From the NCBI GenBank assembly GCA_023405815.1, contig JAEXXM010000071.1, positions 1 to 31,632 of the forward strand: a DNA stretch of 31,632 bases, given 5' to 3'. This DNA is from Pseudomonadota bacterium. GTDB taxonomy: Bacteria; Pseudomonadota; Alphaproteobacteria; Rhizobiales; Hyphomicrobiaceae. Position 1 is the stretch's first letter; the number at the start of each line of letters is the position of its first letter. Under the pieces are notes generated by a model. That model worked only from the letters and a program-made list of their open reading frames with translations. It had not been told where the DNA came from and did no database searches. A program made the translations under genes and the position numbers. This document shows, one piece after another, positions 16,279-24,653 of this stretch.

Positions 16279-16980
16279 TTACTTTGCCGGCGCAAAGCCA
16301 AACACGCTCAGCAGCCGGTTGAGGTTCGTGCTGGCGTTGCGATTAACGGGATCGATTGCCAGCGCCCTATAATAGTCGGCCATAGCAGCGGTGTTGTCGG
16401 CCAAAGCCTGATGCGCCGCTCCGCGTGCGGCCAATGCCTCCGCGTGACGCGGCTCCAGCGCGATCGTGGTCGTGAAGTCAGCGATCGCGGCATCGTACAC
16501 GCCGTGCCGCATATACATCAGGCCACGGTTGTAATAGATGCTGGCATCGGAAGGGTTGCGATTGGCGGCTTCATTGAAGTCATTGAGCGCCAGTTGCCAG
16601 GCATTTTTCTGCGCATACGCGATACCGCGGTTCACGAATACAGGCGTCGCGACAAAGCCGTGCGCGATCGCAGCCGTATAGTCAGCGATGGCTGCGGCGA
16701 GCTCGCGGCGCGCCAGGTATACGTTGCCACGCGCATAGTACGCACTCGCGGCGTTCGGCTCTATCGCGAGCGCCAGCGAGTAGTCGTCGATCGCAGCAGC
16801 AAGGTTTCCCGCCACCACTTCAGCGTTGCCGCGCTGAACAAACTTGCGCGCACCAAGTGCCATGCCGCGTTCGGCGGCAGCGGCGCCCGAGGCTGCTACG
16901 CCGTTCGCGCTTGCGACAATCACCATGCCCAGGAGTAAGGGAAACAATGCACCCGAGTACTTGCGAGATCGATCGGCCAT
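16279..16980 (-). CDS. exported TPR-repeat protein
   Basis: A 233-residue protein with a signal sequence or anchor (FPLLLGMVIVASANGVAASGAAA) followed by five tetratricopeptide units from about residue 45 to 220 (ARKFVQRGNAEVVAGNLAAAIDDYS, SAYYARGNVYLARRELAAAIADYT, and so on). TPR proteins act as scaffolds; the exported location suggests an envelope role. The ATG at 16980 is preferred over a TTG at 16989; neither has a strong ribosome binding site. It converges with the other TPR gene at 15616, with 75 bases between them. Any link to metals is by position only. Confidence 0.82.
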   Translation of the reverse strand: MADRSRKYSGALFPLLLGMVIVASANGVAASGAAAAERGMALGARKFVQRGNAEVVAGNLAAAIDDYSLALAIEPNAASAYYARGNVYLARRELAAAIADYTAAIAHGFVATPVFVNRGIAYAQKNAWQLALNDFNEAANRNPSDASIYYNRGLMYMRHGVYDAAIADFTTTIALEPRHAEALAARGAAHQALADNTAAMADYYRALAIDPVNRNASTNLNRLLSVFGFAPAK

Positions 16981-16989
16981 CGCAGCCAA

Positions 16990-17012
16990 AATAATACCAT
17001 TGTTCTATTATT
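16990..17012. promoter_or_regulatory. AT-rich inverted repeat upstream of TPR gene
   Basis: AATAATA (16990-16996) and TATTATT (17006-17012) form a perfect 7-base inverted repeat around a 9-base centre, just before the TPR start. It is strikingly AT-rich against its surroundings and overlaps where a promoter should be. An operator is likely but the regulator is unknown. Confidence 0.4.
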
Positions 17013-17235
17013 GCATGGTTACCTCAAATCAACCTGAAAAAGGAGCGCCGGCTGCACGTATGCGCCCGACACAAGACTGCAGCGGCAGTCACTGCGCGAA
17101 ACGCATCATGTGTTCAGGTACGTTTCAGTTCGCTGCGGTAATGCCTTCATCATGTACCGGCTCTCTTGCCCATCATGCGACAGTTGGCGCTGCTCAGCGG
17201 CTTGACATGAGTGCAAAACGAAAAACATCGTCGCT

Positions 17236-17694
17236 GTGATGAGCATGGTCTGCATACAGCCGTTTGGCAGCGACAGAGTGGCCCCGGGTAGGTCCCCGCC
17301 CAGGGGCGTCGCGGCTGGCCGTTTGCGAGCCCGTTGGGCCGCGACTTTGCGTGCCCTCATGGCGATGCTCATGCTTGCCGTCGCCGGGCCGCTCGCAAGC
17401 GCGCACGCAAACCTTCACGTGGCCACGACCGGGGCTGCCGTTGCGTCAGTCGAGACCAGTGCCGGAACCGAGAATCCGAGTGCAGAGCTGTCGCCGGTCA
17501 AGGAAGGCAAACAGACGCCACCTGCTGTGCAGCACCAACGCTGCGCGGTCTGCCCCGCCATGCAGGCGATAGGCACCGTTGTGCCTCAAGTCGGCTTCCG
17601 GCAAGATCTAACAGCCGTCACGTACGGCGTGTCTTCCATTGAAGACACGGCAAAGTTCTCCCCGCCGCCATTACGCAAGCCTCCCCGCGTTTGA
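17236..17694 (+). CDS. exported small protein with Cys-x-x-Cys motif, upstream of czcBA
   Basis: A 152-residue protein. A basic N-terminus leads to a hydrophobic signal (LRALMAMLMLAVAGPLASAHA). The mature part has a short metal-binding-like motif, HQRCAVCPAM, in which His and two Cys are close together. Small exported proteins with such a His/Cys cluster (DUF2946-like) often precede copper or Czc-type efflux genes, and this one lies 123 bases before czcB on the same strand. The start is uncertain: GTG 17236, ATG 17239 or an internal ATG near 17359. The family assignment is tentative. Confidence 0.6.
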   Translation: MMSMVCIQPFGSDRVAPGRSPPRGVAAGRLRARWAATLRALMAMLMLAVAGPLASAHANLHVATTGAAVASVETSAGTENPSAELSPVKEGKQTPPAVQHQRCAVCPAMQAIGTVVPQVGFRQDLTAVTYGVSSIEDTAKFSPPPLRKPPRV

Positions 17695-17816
17695 TCCACG
17701 CCTAGAGCGACGCACGCCGACGCATCGATGGGGTGCGTGCGGTAAGAACCTTAGTTCGTCCCCGAGCTCAGAGTGACGCGGTTGCCACAGTGCCGCCCGT
17801 CCGCAGTGGATCAATC

Positions 17817-19085
17817 ATGAAGCCATTCTTAATCGGCGCAGGCACCGCGTGCGCTTGCCTCATCCTAGTATCCCTCTATCCCGGGTTATCTTTCCTCGCT
17901 GGAAAGCTCCTAGCCGCTCCGGAAGCCAAAGAGGCCGCGCAAACAAGCCCCGGCACACTCGACAAACATGGTCACGCCGAAGGTGGCCACGGCGAGGAAG
18001 AGGGCAAATCGAGCGAAGGCAAGGTCGAGATGACGGCCGAGCGCGTTGCGGCTGCAAAAATATCGACCAGCACAGCCGCACCGGGAGTCCTCAGTCGTCG
18101 CTTGAGCTTGCCGGCAGTCATCATCCCAGACCGTAATCGCGTGGGCCGTGTGCCGGCAAAGGTTGTCGGCACGGTCGCCGAGCTCAAGAAGCGCCTTGGC
18201 GACCCGGTCGAGAAGGGCGAGGTCGTCGCGGTTCTCGAAAGCCGCGAGGTGGCTGACGCGAAAAGCGAATACATCGCGGCCCGCGTCAACTTCGAGCTGC
18301 AAGGAACGCTCTACGAGCGCGAAAAGACGCTCTGGGAGAAGCAGGTGACGGCCGAGCAGCGATTGCTGCGGGCGCGCGCAACCCAGCAGGAAGCCCAGGT
18401 CCGCCGCGATCTTGCCCACCAGAAGCTCCTCGCCCTTGGGGGCAGCGAGAAGGAGATCGCGGCACTATCGGCCGGCGGTGAGAAGGCGGCCGCGCTCGAG
18501 CGCTACGAGATCAAAGCGCCGATCGGCGGGCGCATCGTGGAGCAGCTGGTAGATCTCGGTACGCCGGTCGGTGGTGAGGGACAAGCGAAAGAGCTCTACG
18601 CCATCACCGATCTCTCCGTTGTCTGGGCAGAGCTGACGGTGTCGACAGCCGATCTCTCGCAGATCCGCGAGGGGCAGCGGGTGATCATTTCCGCAAGCGG
18701 CAGCGATGAGCAGACGCCAGGCACGATCATATTCACTAGCCCGACGCTGGATCAGGATACCCGCTCGGCGCGCGTCATCGCATCGGTCGCAAACAAGAAG
18801 GGCGCATGGCGGCCCGGCACGTTCGTTACGGCGGAGGTCGCGGTGGAGGAGAAGCCGGCCAAGCTCGTTGTTCCGAAAGCAAGCCTGCAAACACTTAACA
18901 ATGAGCCGAACGTGTTCGTGCGAACGCCCGATGGCTTCGAGGCGCGCCCTGTCGATCTCGGTGAGGACGACGGGCGCTTCGCCGAGATCACCTCGGGTCT
19001 CAAACCCGGCGAGGAAATCGCGACTACGAACACGTTTTTGCTCAAGGCCGACGTCGGCAAGTCCGAAGCCGGTCACGGACATTGA
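17817..19085 (+). CDS. czcB: CzcB/CusB-type membrane fusion protein
   Basis: A 422-residue periplasmic adaptor of an RND heavy-metal efflux pump, anchored by residues 5-25. A His/Glu-rich stretch (KHGHAEGGHGEEEG) follows the anchor. The core has barrel-sandwich halves (VPAKVVGTVAELKKRLGDPV and YEIKAPIGGRIVEQLVDLGT) around an alpha-hairpin (about 165-225), then a beta-barrel and membrane-proximal domain. It ends EAGHGH. The ATG at 17817 follows GTGGA and starts the membrane anchor; the longer frame from 17733 does not improve it. The gene is 14 bases before czcA. The symbol is by family, since Czc and Cus adaptors are not fully separable by eye. Confidence 0.9.
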   Translation: MKPFLIGAGTACACLILVSLYPGLSFLAGKLLAAPEAKEAAQTSPGTLDKHGHAEGGHGEEEGKSSEGKVEMTAERVAAAKISTSTAAPGVLSRRLSLPAVIIPDRNRVGRVPAKVVGTVAELKKRLGDPVEKGEVVAVLESREVADAKSEYIAARVNFELQGTLYEREKTLWEKQVTAEQRLLRARATQQEAQVRRDLAHQKLLALGGSEKEIAALSAGGEKAAALERYEIKAPIGGRIVEQLVDLGTPVGGEGQAKELYAITDLSVVWAELTVSTADLSQIREGQRVIISASGSDEQTPGTIIFTSPTLDQDTRSARVIASVANKKGAWRPGTFVTAEVAVEEKPAKLVVPKASLQTLNNEPNVFVRTPDGFEARPVDLGEDDGRFAEITSGLKPGEEIATTNTFLLKADVGKSEAGHGH

Positions 19086-19099
19086 GGAGCTAGCAACCC

Positions 19100-22000
19100 A
19101 TGATCTCTCGACTGCTCACCTTCTCCGTCCGTCAGCGCTGGCTGATCGTCCTGCTGACGATCGCAGCAGCGGCCTATGGCGTCTACTCGCTGCAGCGCCT
19201 CCCGATCGATGCAGTGCCGGACATCACCAACAACCAGGTGCAGATCAACACGTCGGCGGCCTCTCTGTCGCCGATTGACATCGAAAAGCAGGTCACTTTC
19301 CCGATCGAGACTGCTCTGGCCGGAATATCGGGCCTCGAGTACACACGATCGCTGTCGCGGAACGGCTTTTCGCAGGTCACAGCCGTGTTCTCCGAGGACA
19401 CGGACATCTATTTCGCCCGCCAGCAGGTCGGCGAGCGCTTGCGAGACGCGGAGAAGTACCTTCCGGAGAATGTGAAACCCAGTCTGGGGCCGATCTCAAC
19501 CGGTTTGGGCGAGATCTACATGTGGACCGTGCACTATGCGACCGACAAGTCGCTCTCTGTGGCAGACGGCAAGCCCGGTCCGCAGAGCGACGGCAGCTAC
19601 CTCACCCCTGAAGGCCAAAGCCTGACCACCGACGTCGAGCGCGAGGCATATCTACGCACCGTCCAGGATTGGATTATTCGTCCGCAGATGATGGCAGTGC
19701 CGGGCGTCGCCGGTGTCGACGTCATCGGTGGCTTTGAGAAGCAGTTTCTGATCCAGCCCGATCCAGCGAAATTGACAGCACTCGGCTTGTCATTCACCAG
19801 CATCGCCCAGGCCCTCGAGCAGAACAACGTCAACCGCGGCGCTGGCTGGATGGAGCGCAACGGTGAAGGCTTTGCAGTTCTAAGCGCCGGTCGCCTCGAG
19901 AACCTGGGGCAGATCAAGAATGTCGTCGTGGCGACGCGCAACGGCGTGCCCGTCCGCATCAAGGATATCGGCGAGGTCGGGATCGGGCGCGAGATCAGGA
20001 CGGGGAGCGCCAGCGAGAACGGCAAAGAGGTCGTCGTCGGCACCGCCCTGATGTTGATCGGCGGAAACAGCCGCACCGTGTCGGCGGCCGTCGATGCCAA
20101 GATGCAAGACATCCGGCGCTCGCTTCCCCCCGGCGTCGAGATTCAAACGGTGCTCAACCGCACGCTTCTGGTCGACGCAACGGTCGCGACCGTCAGCAAG
20201 AACCTCGCCGAAGGCGCCATGCTGGTGATCGTGGTTCTGTTCCTACTCCTGGGCAATTTCCGCGCCGCCCTTATCACCGCGCTCGTCATCCCGTTCGCGA
20301 TGCTGCTGACGATGACGGGCATGGTGCAAGGAAAGATCAGCGCCAATCTAATGAGCCTTGGCGCTCTCGATTTCGGCCTGATCGTCGACGGCGCGGTCAT
20401 CATCGCCGAGAACAGCCTAAGGCATCTCGCAGAGCGTCAGCATGAGTTGGAACGGCAGCTGACCCTCGATGAAAGGTTGCAGACAGTCATCCTATCGGCC
20501 GAGGAGATGATCAAGCCTTCGGTCTACGGCCAAGCCATCATCATCCTCGTCTATGTGCCCCTTCTCACCTTTACCGGCGTCGAGGGCAAGATGTTCGAGC
20601 CGATGGCACTCACCGTCATCATCGCACTCATTGGCGCCTTTGTGCTCTCACTCACCTTCGTACCTGCCGCCATAGCGATCGCCATCTCGGGACGCGTCGA
20701 TGAGAAGGAGAACATGTTCGTGTGCGCCATCAAGTGCGTATACGAGCCGTTACTGCGGCTGGCACTTCTGCGGCCGATGATGTTCGTCGTGGCGGCGCTC
20801 GCGTTCCTCGTTGCATCGGGTGCGCTCTTCTCGCGGCTCGGGCAGGAATTCATTCCGACGCTCGATGAGAAGAATCTGGCGATGCAGGCGATCCGTATCC
20901 CGAGCACGTCCCTTTCCCAGTCGCAGGCGATGCAGCTCGAGATTGAGAAGGTCGTCGGCAGCTTTCCGGAGGTCGCCTTCATCTACTCGAAGACCGGCAC
21001 GGCACAGGTGGCCTCCGATCCGATGCCGCCCAATGCCTCGGATACCTTCATTATATTGAAGCCAACCAAAGAGTGGCCCGACCCCGATCTGTCCAAGGAC
21101 GAGCTCGTACAAAAGATCCAGCAGGCGATCGAAAGCCAGCCGGGCAACAACCTGGTGTTTTCGCAGCCGATCCAGATGCGCTTCAACGAGCTGCTCGCCG
21201 GTGTGCGCGGCGACCTTGCCGTAAAGATCTTCGGCGAAGACTTTGAGCCGATGTTGAAGGCGGCGAACCAAGTCGCCGCGATCCTGATGAGCACGCCCGG
21301 TGCGACCGACATTAGCGTCGAGCAGGCGGCAGGCCTTCCGTTCCTGGAGATCAAGATCAAGCAGGACGAGATCGCGCGCCTTGGCCTCAGTGTGCTGGCG
21401 GTGCAGGATGTGATCGGCGCGGCGATCGGCGGCCGCGAGGCAGGCGTCGTTTTCGAGGGCGACCGGCGCTTTCCCATTGTCGTGCGGCTGAAGGACAACG
21501 TGCGCGACGATCTGGAACGCCTCAAGCACCTTCCTGTGCCGCTGCCGCCCGATAGCAGTGGCCGTTCGTCCTCGGTGTTGCTGGAGCAGGTCGCCTCTTT
21601 CGATACGACCGAGGGGCCGAACCAGATCAGCCGCGAGAACGGCAAGCGCCGCGTCGTGGTGACGGCGAACATTCGCGGCCGCGACATCGCCTCGGTGGTT
21701 GCCGAGGCACAGAAGAAGGTCGCCGAGCAAGTGCAATTGCCGCCCGACTATTACGTCGTCTGGGGCGGCCAGTTCGAGAATCTTGCGGCCGCGCAACAGC
21801 GCATGATGATCGTTGTGCCGGCCTGCTTCTTTTTGATCTTCCTGCTGCTTTACTCTGCGCTGGGCTCTCCACGCGATGCGCTGCTCGTGTTCAGCGCCGT
21901 GCCGCTTGCGTTGACCGGCGGCATCATCGCGCTGTGGCTGCGCGGCATGCCGTTCTCTGTGTCCGCCGCCGTTGGCTTCATCGCCTTGTCTGGCGTCGCG

Positions 22001-22345
22001 GTGCTGAACGGCCTAGTGATGATGACGAGCATCAATCAGCTGATCGACAAGGGGCTCAGACGCCGAAAGGCGATTCTCCAAGGTGCACTGAAACGGCTAC
22101 GACCCGTGGTTATGACAGCGCTCGTCGCGTCGCTCGGCTTCGTACCGATGGCGCTCGCAACTGGAACGGGCGCGGAGGTTCAAAAGCCTCTGGCCACGGT
22201 CGTCATCGGCGGCCTGATCAGCGCCACCTTGCTGACCTTGCTGGTCCTGCCGGCGCTGTGCGTCAGGTTCGGAAGCCGGCGAAGAATGACCGCGCCCGAC
22301 GGAAAAACAGCGCCGACCGATCCAAACTTGTCGCCGGCCGAGTGA
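19100..22345 (+). CDS. czcA: CzcA-type RND heavy-metal efflux transporter
   Basis: A 1081-residue inner-membrane proton-driven exporter, full length for the family. The N-terminus MISRLLTFSVRQRWLIV starts helix 1. The porter loop contains LPIDAVPDITNNQVQI. Transmembrane helix 4 has DFGLIVDGAVIIAEN beginning at Asp424, the HME1 pattern associated with Co/Zn/Cd pumps rather than the Cu/Ag (CusA) pattern. The second half repeats the fold, with the late helix LSGVAVLNGLVMMTSI. GAGGAG precedes the ATG. It forms a two-gene operon with czcB. No outer-membrane CzcC is in the window, so the pump must use a channel encoded elsewhere. Confidence 0.94.
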   Translation: MISRLLTFSVRQRWLIVLLTIAAAAYGVYSLQRLPIDAVPDITNNQVQINTSAASLSPIDIEKQVTFPIETALAGISGLEYTRSLSRNGFSQVTAVFSEDTDIYFARQQVGERLRDAEKYLPENVKPSLGPISTGLGEIYMWTVHYATDKSLSVADGKPGPQSDGSYLTPEGQSLTTDVEREAYLRTVQDWIIRPQMMAVPGVAGVDVIGGFEKQFLIQPDPAKLTALGLSFTSIAQALEQNNVNRGAGWMERNGEGFAVLSAGRLENLGQIKNVVVATRNGVPVRIKDIGEVGIGREIRTGSASENGKEVVVGTALMLIGGNSRTVSAAVDAKMQDIRRSLPPGVEIQTVLNRTLLVDATVATVSKNLAEGAMLVIVVLFLLLGNFRAALITALVIPFAMLLTMTGMVQGKISANLMSLGALDFGLIVDGAVIIAENSLRHLAERQHELERQLTLDERLQTVILSAEEMIKPSVYGQAIIILVYVPLLTFTGVEGKMFEPMALTVIIALIGAFVLSLTFVPAAIAIAISGRVDEKENMFVCAIKCVYEPLLRLALLRPMMFVVAALAFLVASGALFSRLGQEFIPTLDEKNLAMQAIRIPSTSLSQSQAMQLEIEKVVGSFPEVAFIYSKTGTAQVASDPMPPNASDTFIILKPTKEWPDPDLSKDELVQKIQQAIESQPGNNLVFSQPIQMRFNELLAGVRGDLAVKIFGEDFEPMLKAANQVAAILMSTPGATDISVEQAAGLPFLEIKIKQDEIARLGLSVLAVQDVIGAAIGGREAGVVFEGDRRFPIVVRLKDNVRDDLERLKHLPVPLPPDSSGRSSSVLLEQVASFDTTEGPNQISRENGKRRVVVTANIRGRDIASVVAEAQKKVAEQVQLPPDYYVVWGGQFENLAAAQQRMMIVVPACFFLIFLLLYSALGSPRDALLVFSAVPLALTGGIIALWLRGMPFSVSAAVGFIALSGVAVLNGLVMMTSINQLIDKGLRRRKAILQGALKRLRPVVMTALVASLGFVPMALATGTGAEVQKPLATVVIGGLISATLLTLLVLPALCVRFGSRRRMTAPDGKTAPTDPNLSPAE

Positions 22346-22471
22346 TGGACTTACACACGGACTTGCTTGGCAGCAGCTTCGCAGCCGTGCATGTCGGCAA
22401 CACGTCCTCATTGTTGGGCAGGTTCAGGTGGGTTTCAGGCAGGCGCCGCAAAAATCGCGCATTGGGGCACG

Positions 22472-22517
22472 ACATTGCGTTGCGCGCCGGAAAACAGATG
22501 CGCGCAGCACGCAATGT
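22472..22517 (+). repeat. long hairpin between czcA and the 86-residue gene
   Basis: ACATTGCGTTGCGCGC (22472-22487) pairs with GCGCGCA-gc-ACGCAATGT (22500-22517), giving 16 base pairs with one 2-base bulge and a 12-base loop. It ends 51 bases before the ATG of the next gene and has no T tract. Possible roles are RNA processing, mRNA stability, attenuation or a scar of a small repeat element. Confidence 0.65.
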
Positions 22518-22568
22518 AGTCCGCGTTGTTTGTTGCGTAGTGCGACGGAAGAGAAACTGGAGATAAAG

Positions 22569-22829
22569 ATGAAAGTGAGTTTGATAGCTGCGGCAATCCT
22601 CTTGGCCGCCGTGCCGGCGATAGCCGGAGGTGGACACTGCGACGAGGATATCGCAGCCGTCGACAAAGCGTTCGCTGCCGCCAAGTTGAGCGAGCCGGAT
22701 ATGGCCACCGTCAAGGCAGCGCGTGCGAGTGCCGAGGAGGCCCATACCGCCAAGAAATATGAGGAATGCGAGAAGGCTCTGGAGGCGGCTCAAAAGCTCC
22801 TCGGCATCAAGGAAAAGCACGCGAACTGA
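22569..22829 (+). CDS. small exported Cys-containing helical protein
   Basis: An 86-residue protein with a signal peptide (MKVSLIAAAILLAAVPAIAG). The mature part begins GGHCDEDIAAVDKAF and is predominantly helical and charged (VKAARASAEEAHTAKKYEECEKALEAAQKLLGI), with one Cys near each end. GGAG lies 6 bases before the ATG at 22569. A decayed relative is at 14461-14636. It follows czcBA in the same direction and may be part of the efflux module, perhaps as a periplasmic metal carrier, but the family is unknown to me. Confidence 0.7.
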   Translation: MKVSLIAAAILLAAVPAIAGGGHCDEDIAAVDKAFAAAKLSEPDMATVKAARASAEEAHTAKKYEECEKALEAAQKLLGIKEKHAN

Positions 22830-23048
22830 TTGCGCAAAAACAGTGATGTACCCTTCCCGGCTGCGCGCAAGTGTCATGGATTGCGCGTAGTCTGCGCTTG
22901 GCCGTGATTGCCGGTGTCTCGGACCGCTCCCCACACACCCGAGGACGCCGCGATTGCGGCCAAGCGCCCCCAGCAAGTCCTTGCTGCGCACCCCGCCAGC
23001 GCAGATCTTGTAACTTGAGTTTCAAGCGAATTTCGTTGTGGATTTTCA

Positions 23049-23465
23049 ATGCCTAAACTCAGGATCTTTGCCGCGCGCACCGGCACGAACGCGCCAACGA
23101 TCCGCTATTACGAGAGCATCGGCTTGCTGCCCTCGGCGGCGCTGGCGACCGGCGGGCAGCGCACCTATGGCGAGGCAGACCTCAAGCGGCTGCTGTTCAT
23201 CCGCCGCTGCCGCGAGTTCGGCTTGCCTATAGAGCAGGTGCTGACGTTGGTGTGTCCTTGCTCGACGGCATTGTCTGGAAGCGCGCGACATTGTTCAGAG
23301 GCATCTCGACGACGTGCGGTCGAAGCTGAAGGAACTGCGTGAGCGGCAGAAGAGCGTGGCGGGCTTCGTGCGGGACTGTGAAGCGCGCTGCATCGGGGAC
23401 CCCGGTCCGTGATCCTGGATGACCTTTCCCAACCGTCGAAGGCGCGAAAAGCCTGCTGCTCATAG
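23049..23465 (+). pseudogene. MerR-family metal regulator, multiply frameshifted
   Basis: The first frame (MPKLRIFAARTGTNAPTIRY, then ESIGLLP, GGQRTYGEADLKRLLFIRR, LPIEQVLTLV) is a normal MerR DNA-binding domain. The coiled-coil and metal-binding end then appears in pieces: CLEARDIVQRHLDDVRSKLKELRERQ...CEARCIGDPGP in a second frame, and VILDDLSQPSKA in a third. The segment just after LTLV also fits a different frame (SLLDG). At least two or three indels are needed, so no full-length regulator is made. The start codon at 23049 and spacing are normal. Confidence 0.85.
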
Positions 23466-23568
23466 TCTTGCCCGCCAAGTGGTCCCTGCGCGAGCTTACG
23501 CTTGCAGTAAAAGTGGCTTGAAGTGCTAGCCTTACCTCGGGACCACAATCCGCAATGCAAGAAACCAT

Positions 23569-23663
23569 GTTGAGACAGGCTCGGAAGTGCGGGATTTATT
23601 GGATGCGGTCGCCACCACTAGCGCGCAATAGCGCAGCGCCATAGCTGCTTCGGATCACTAGCA
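23569..23663. repeat. 96-bp direct repeat, copy 2
   Basis: Matches 13078-13173 (see copy 1), in the same orientation, one base shorter. It follows the MerR pseudogene by about 100 bases. Sequence beyond 23663 differs from that beyond 13173. The minus-strand reading continues upstream as LVPLLADDASDPKQLW, suggesting that this copy keeps more of the original gene. Confidence 0.85.
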
Positions 23664-23870
23664 TCATCAGCGAGCAGCGGCACCAAGACATCACCCAAAC
23701 TAGCGGCGCGCGAGCTTTGCTCGAGGTACTTTGCGGAGATCGGAAGGGCCCTCCAAGTCCCTTGTGAATAGGGGAGGGGACGGACGCGGCGATCAAGCTC
23801 GAATGATGATTGGCAGGGAGCGGCCACACCATCCCCCCGCGGTGGCGGCAAGCGGGTGAGCAGCGAAGGA
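23664..23870. other. gene remnant or spacer before ICE-type genes
   Basis: No intact gene. The minus strand gives a readable stretch (LPISAKYLEQSSRAASLGDVL) in frame with the repeat's fragment, so it may be residue of the same lost gene. It cannot be assigned to a family. Confidence 0.3.
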
Positions 23871-24332
23871 CTAGCGGATGCTCCGCTGCGACCGGAATTC
23901 CCGCACCGAGACCAAGGCGCGCTCGAGTTGGGCTTCGAGTTCGGTCAGGGCGTTCGGCGTTTCCTCCAGGGCAATAAACTCTGGCCGTAGCGTCTCGTTC
24001 ACCAGCTCGATAAGCGAGGCCGAGGCCAGCGTTTGCATGGACGTATGGCTCGCAAAGGCCACCAGACTGCCGTCCGTTCGCAGCTCAAGGCCTACGCTCG
24101 CATTGATGAAGACGGTGGCCTCAACGACCTCGCGGGGTAGCACGATCGAGGCCAAAGGGCCCGACGTGTCGGCGCCCCGATAGGTTGCGACATAGGCTTT
24201 GCCGCCGCCATCGAGGGTGAGGGCAAGCCGCCCGTCAACCCCAGGCTTGCGCGTCCTGTCCATGTTCCTGCACCAACGGCGAATGTCTGGGTCTCGGGGT
24301 GACCATGCCCAGCCCAATTTTCCTTTGCCCAT
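23871..24332 (-). CDS. hypothetical protein divergent from Xre regulator
   Basis: A 153-residue reading frame with a charged N-terminus, a central beta-rich part (GRLALTLDGGGKAYVATYRG, IVLPREVVEATVFINASVGLEL), and a helical C-terminus likely to form a coiled coil (LTELEAQLERALVSVREFR). I recognise no family. It diverges from the small regulator at 24432 across 99 bases containing overlapping palindromes, so that regulator probably controls it. By position it corresponds to the antiactivator or switch partner next to controller-type regulators in rhizobial ICEs, but there is no sequence evidence for that. The start could also be the ATG at 24263. Confidence 0.55.
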   Translation of the reverse strand: MGKGKLGWAWSPRDPDIRRWCRNMDRTRKPGVDGRLALTLDGGGKAYVATYRGADTSGPLASIVLPREVVEATVFINASVGLELRTDGSLVAFASHTSMQTLASASLIELVNETLRPEFIALEETPNALTELEAQLERALVSVREFRSQRSIR

Positions 24333-24379
24333 TAGCGGCAGACGAAAAGTCCTCGAGAACTATCACAGTCACAAAGGAA

Positions 24380-24405
24380 TAGGAACTATCGTTCCTAGAA
24401 CGATA
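24380..24405. promoter_or_regulatory. overlapping palindromic operators
   Basis: TAGGAAC-TATC-GTTCCTA (24380-24397) and TATCGTTC-CTA-GAACGATA (24387-24405) are both perfect inverted repeats and overlap by 11 bases. GATAAT (24402-24407) could be the -10 of the regulator gene, so a protein bound at the second site would block it. The arrangement resembles the double operators of controller (C-protein) switches. The adjacent Xre protein is the likely ligand. Confidence 0.7.
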
Positions 24406-24431
24406 ATGCCTAAACAAGTTCCATCTCTGCC

Positions 24432-24653
24432 ATGGACCTCAAGGAGGTCATGGCCGTGAACCTGCGTCAGGCGCGTCATGACAAGGATTTGACGCAAGAG
24501 GAGCTGGCGCATCGCGCCGGCATCAGCTCGCGTTACGTCGGCAAGATAGAGAGTGCCAAAGTATCGGCCAGCGTCACCGTGCTCGGCCGACTGGCCATGG
24601 CGCTCGACATCGATCCATGCGAACTCATTCGGGCCAAAAAACCACGCCGCTGA
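24432..24653 (+). CDS. Xre-family controller-type regulator
   Basis: A 73-residue DNA-binding protein made of one HTH_3 domain: NLRQARHDKDLTQEELAHRAGISSRYVGKIE is the helix-turn-helix, followed by VTVLGRLAMALDIDPCELI. Size and sequence fit the controller type seen in restriction-modification systems and as QseC in the Mesorhizobium symbiosis ICE. I keep the ATG at 24432 because MDLKEVM is typical of the family; AAGGAGG lies inside and would suit a GTG at 24456 instead. It probably binds the palindromes at 24380-24405 and controls itself and the divergent gene. Confidence 0.85.
   Translation: MDLKEVMAVNLRQARHDKDLTQEELAHRAGISSRYVGKIESAKVSASVTVLGRLAMALDIDPCELIRAKKPRR

Noticed and set aside
20750..21796. 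348-codon open frame antisense to czcA
   Set aside because: czcA is full length with all family motifs; the antisense frame is an Arg/His-rich shadow.
13078..23663. The 96-bp repeat as attL/attR of the ICE
   Set aside because: No integrase or tRNA gene is next to either copy, the repeat reads as a gene fragment, and the transfer genes lie outside the bracketed block.
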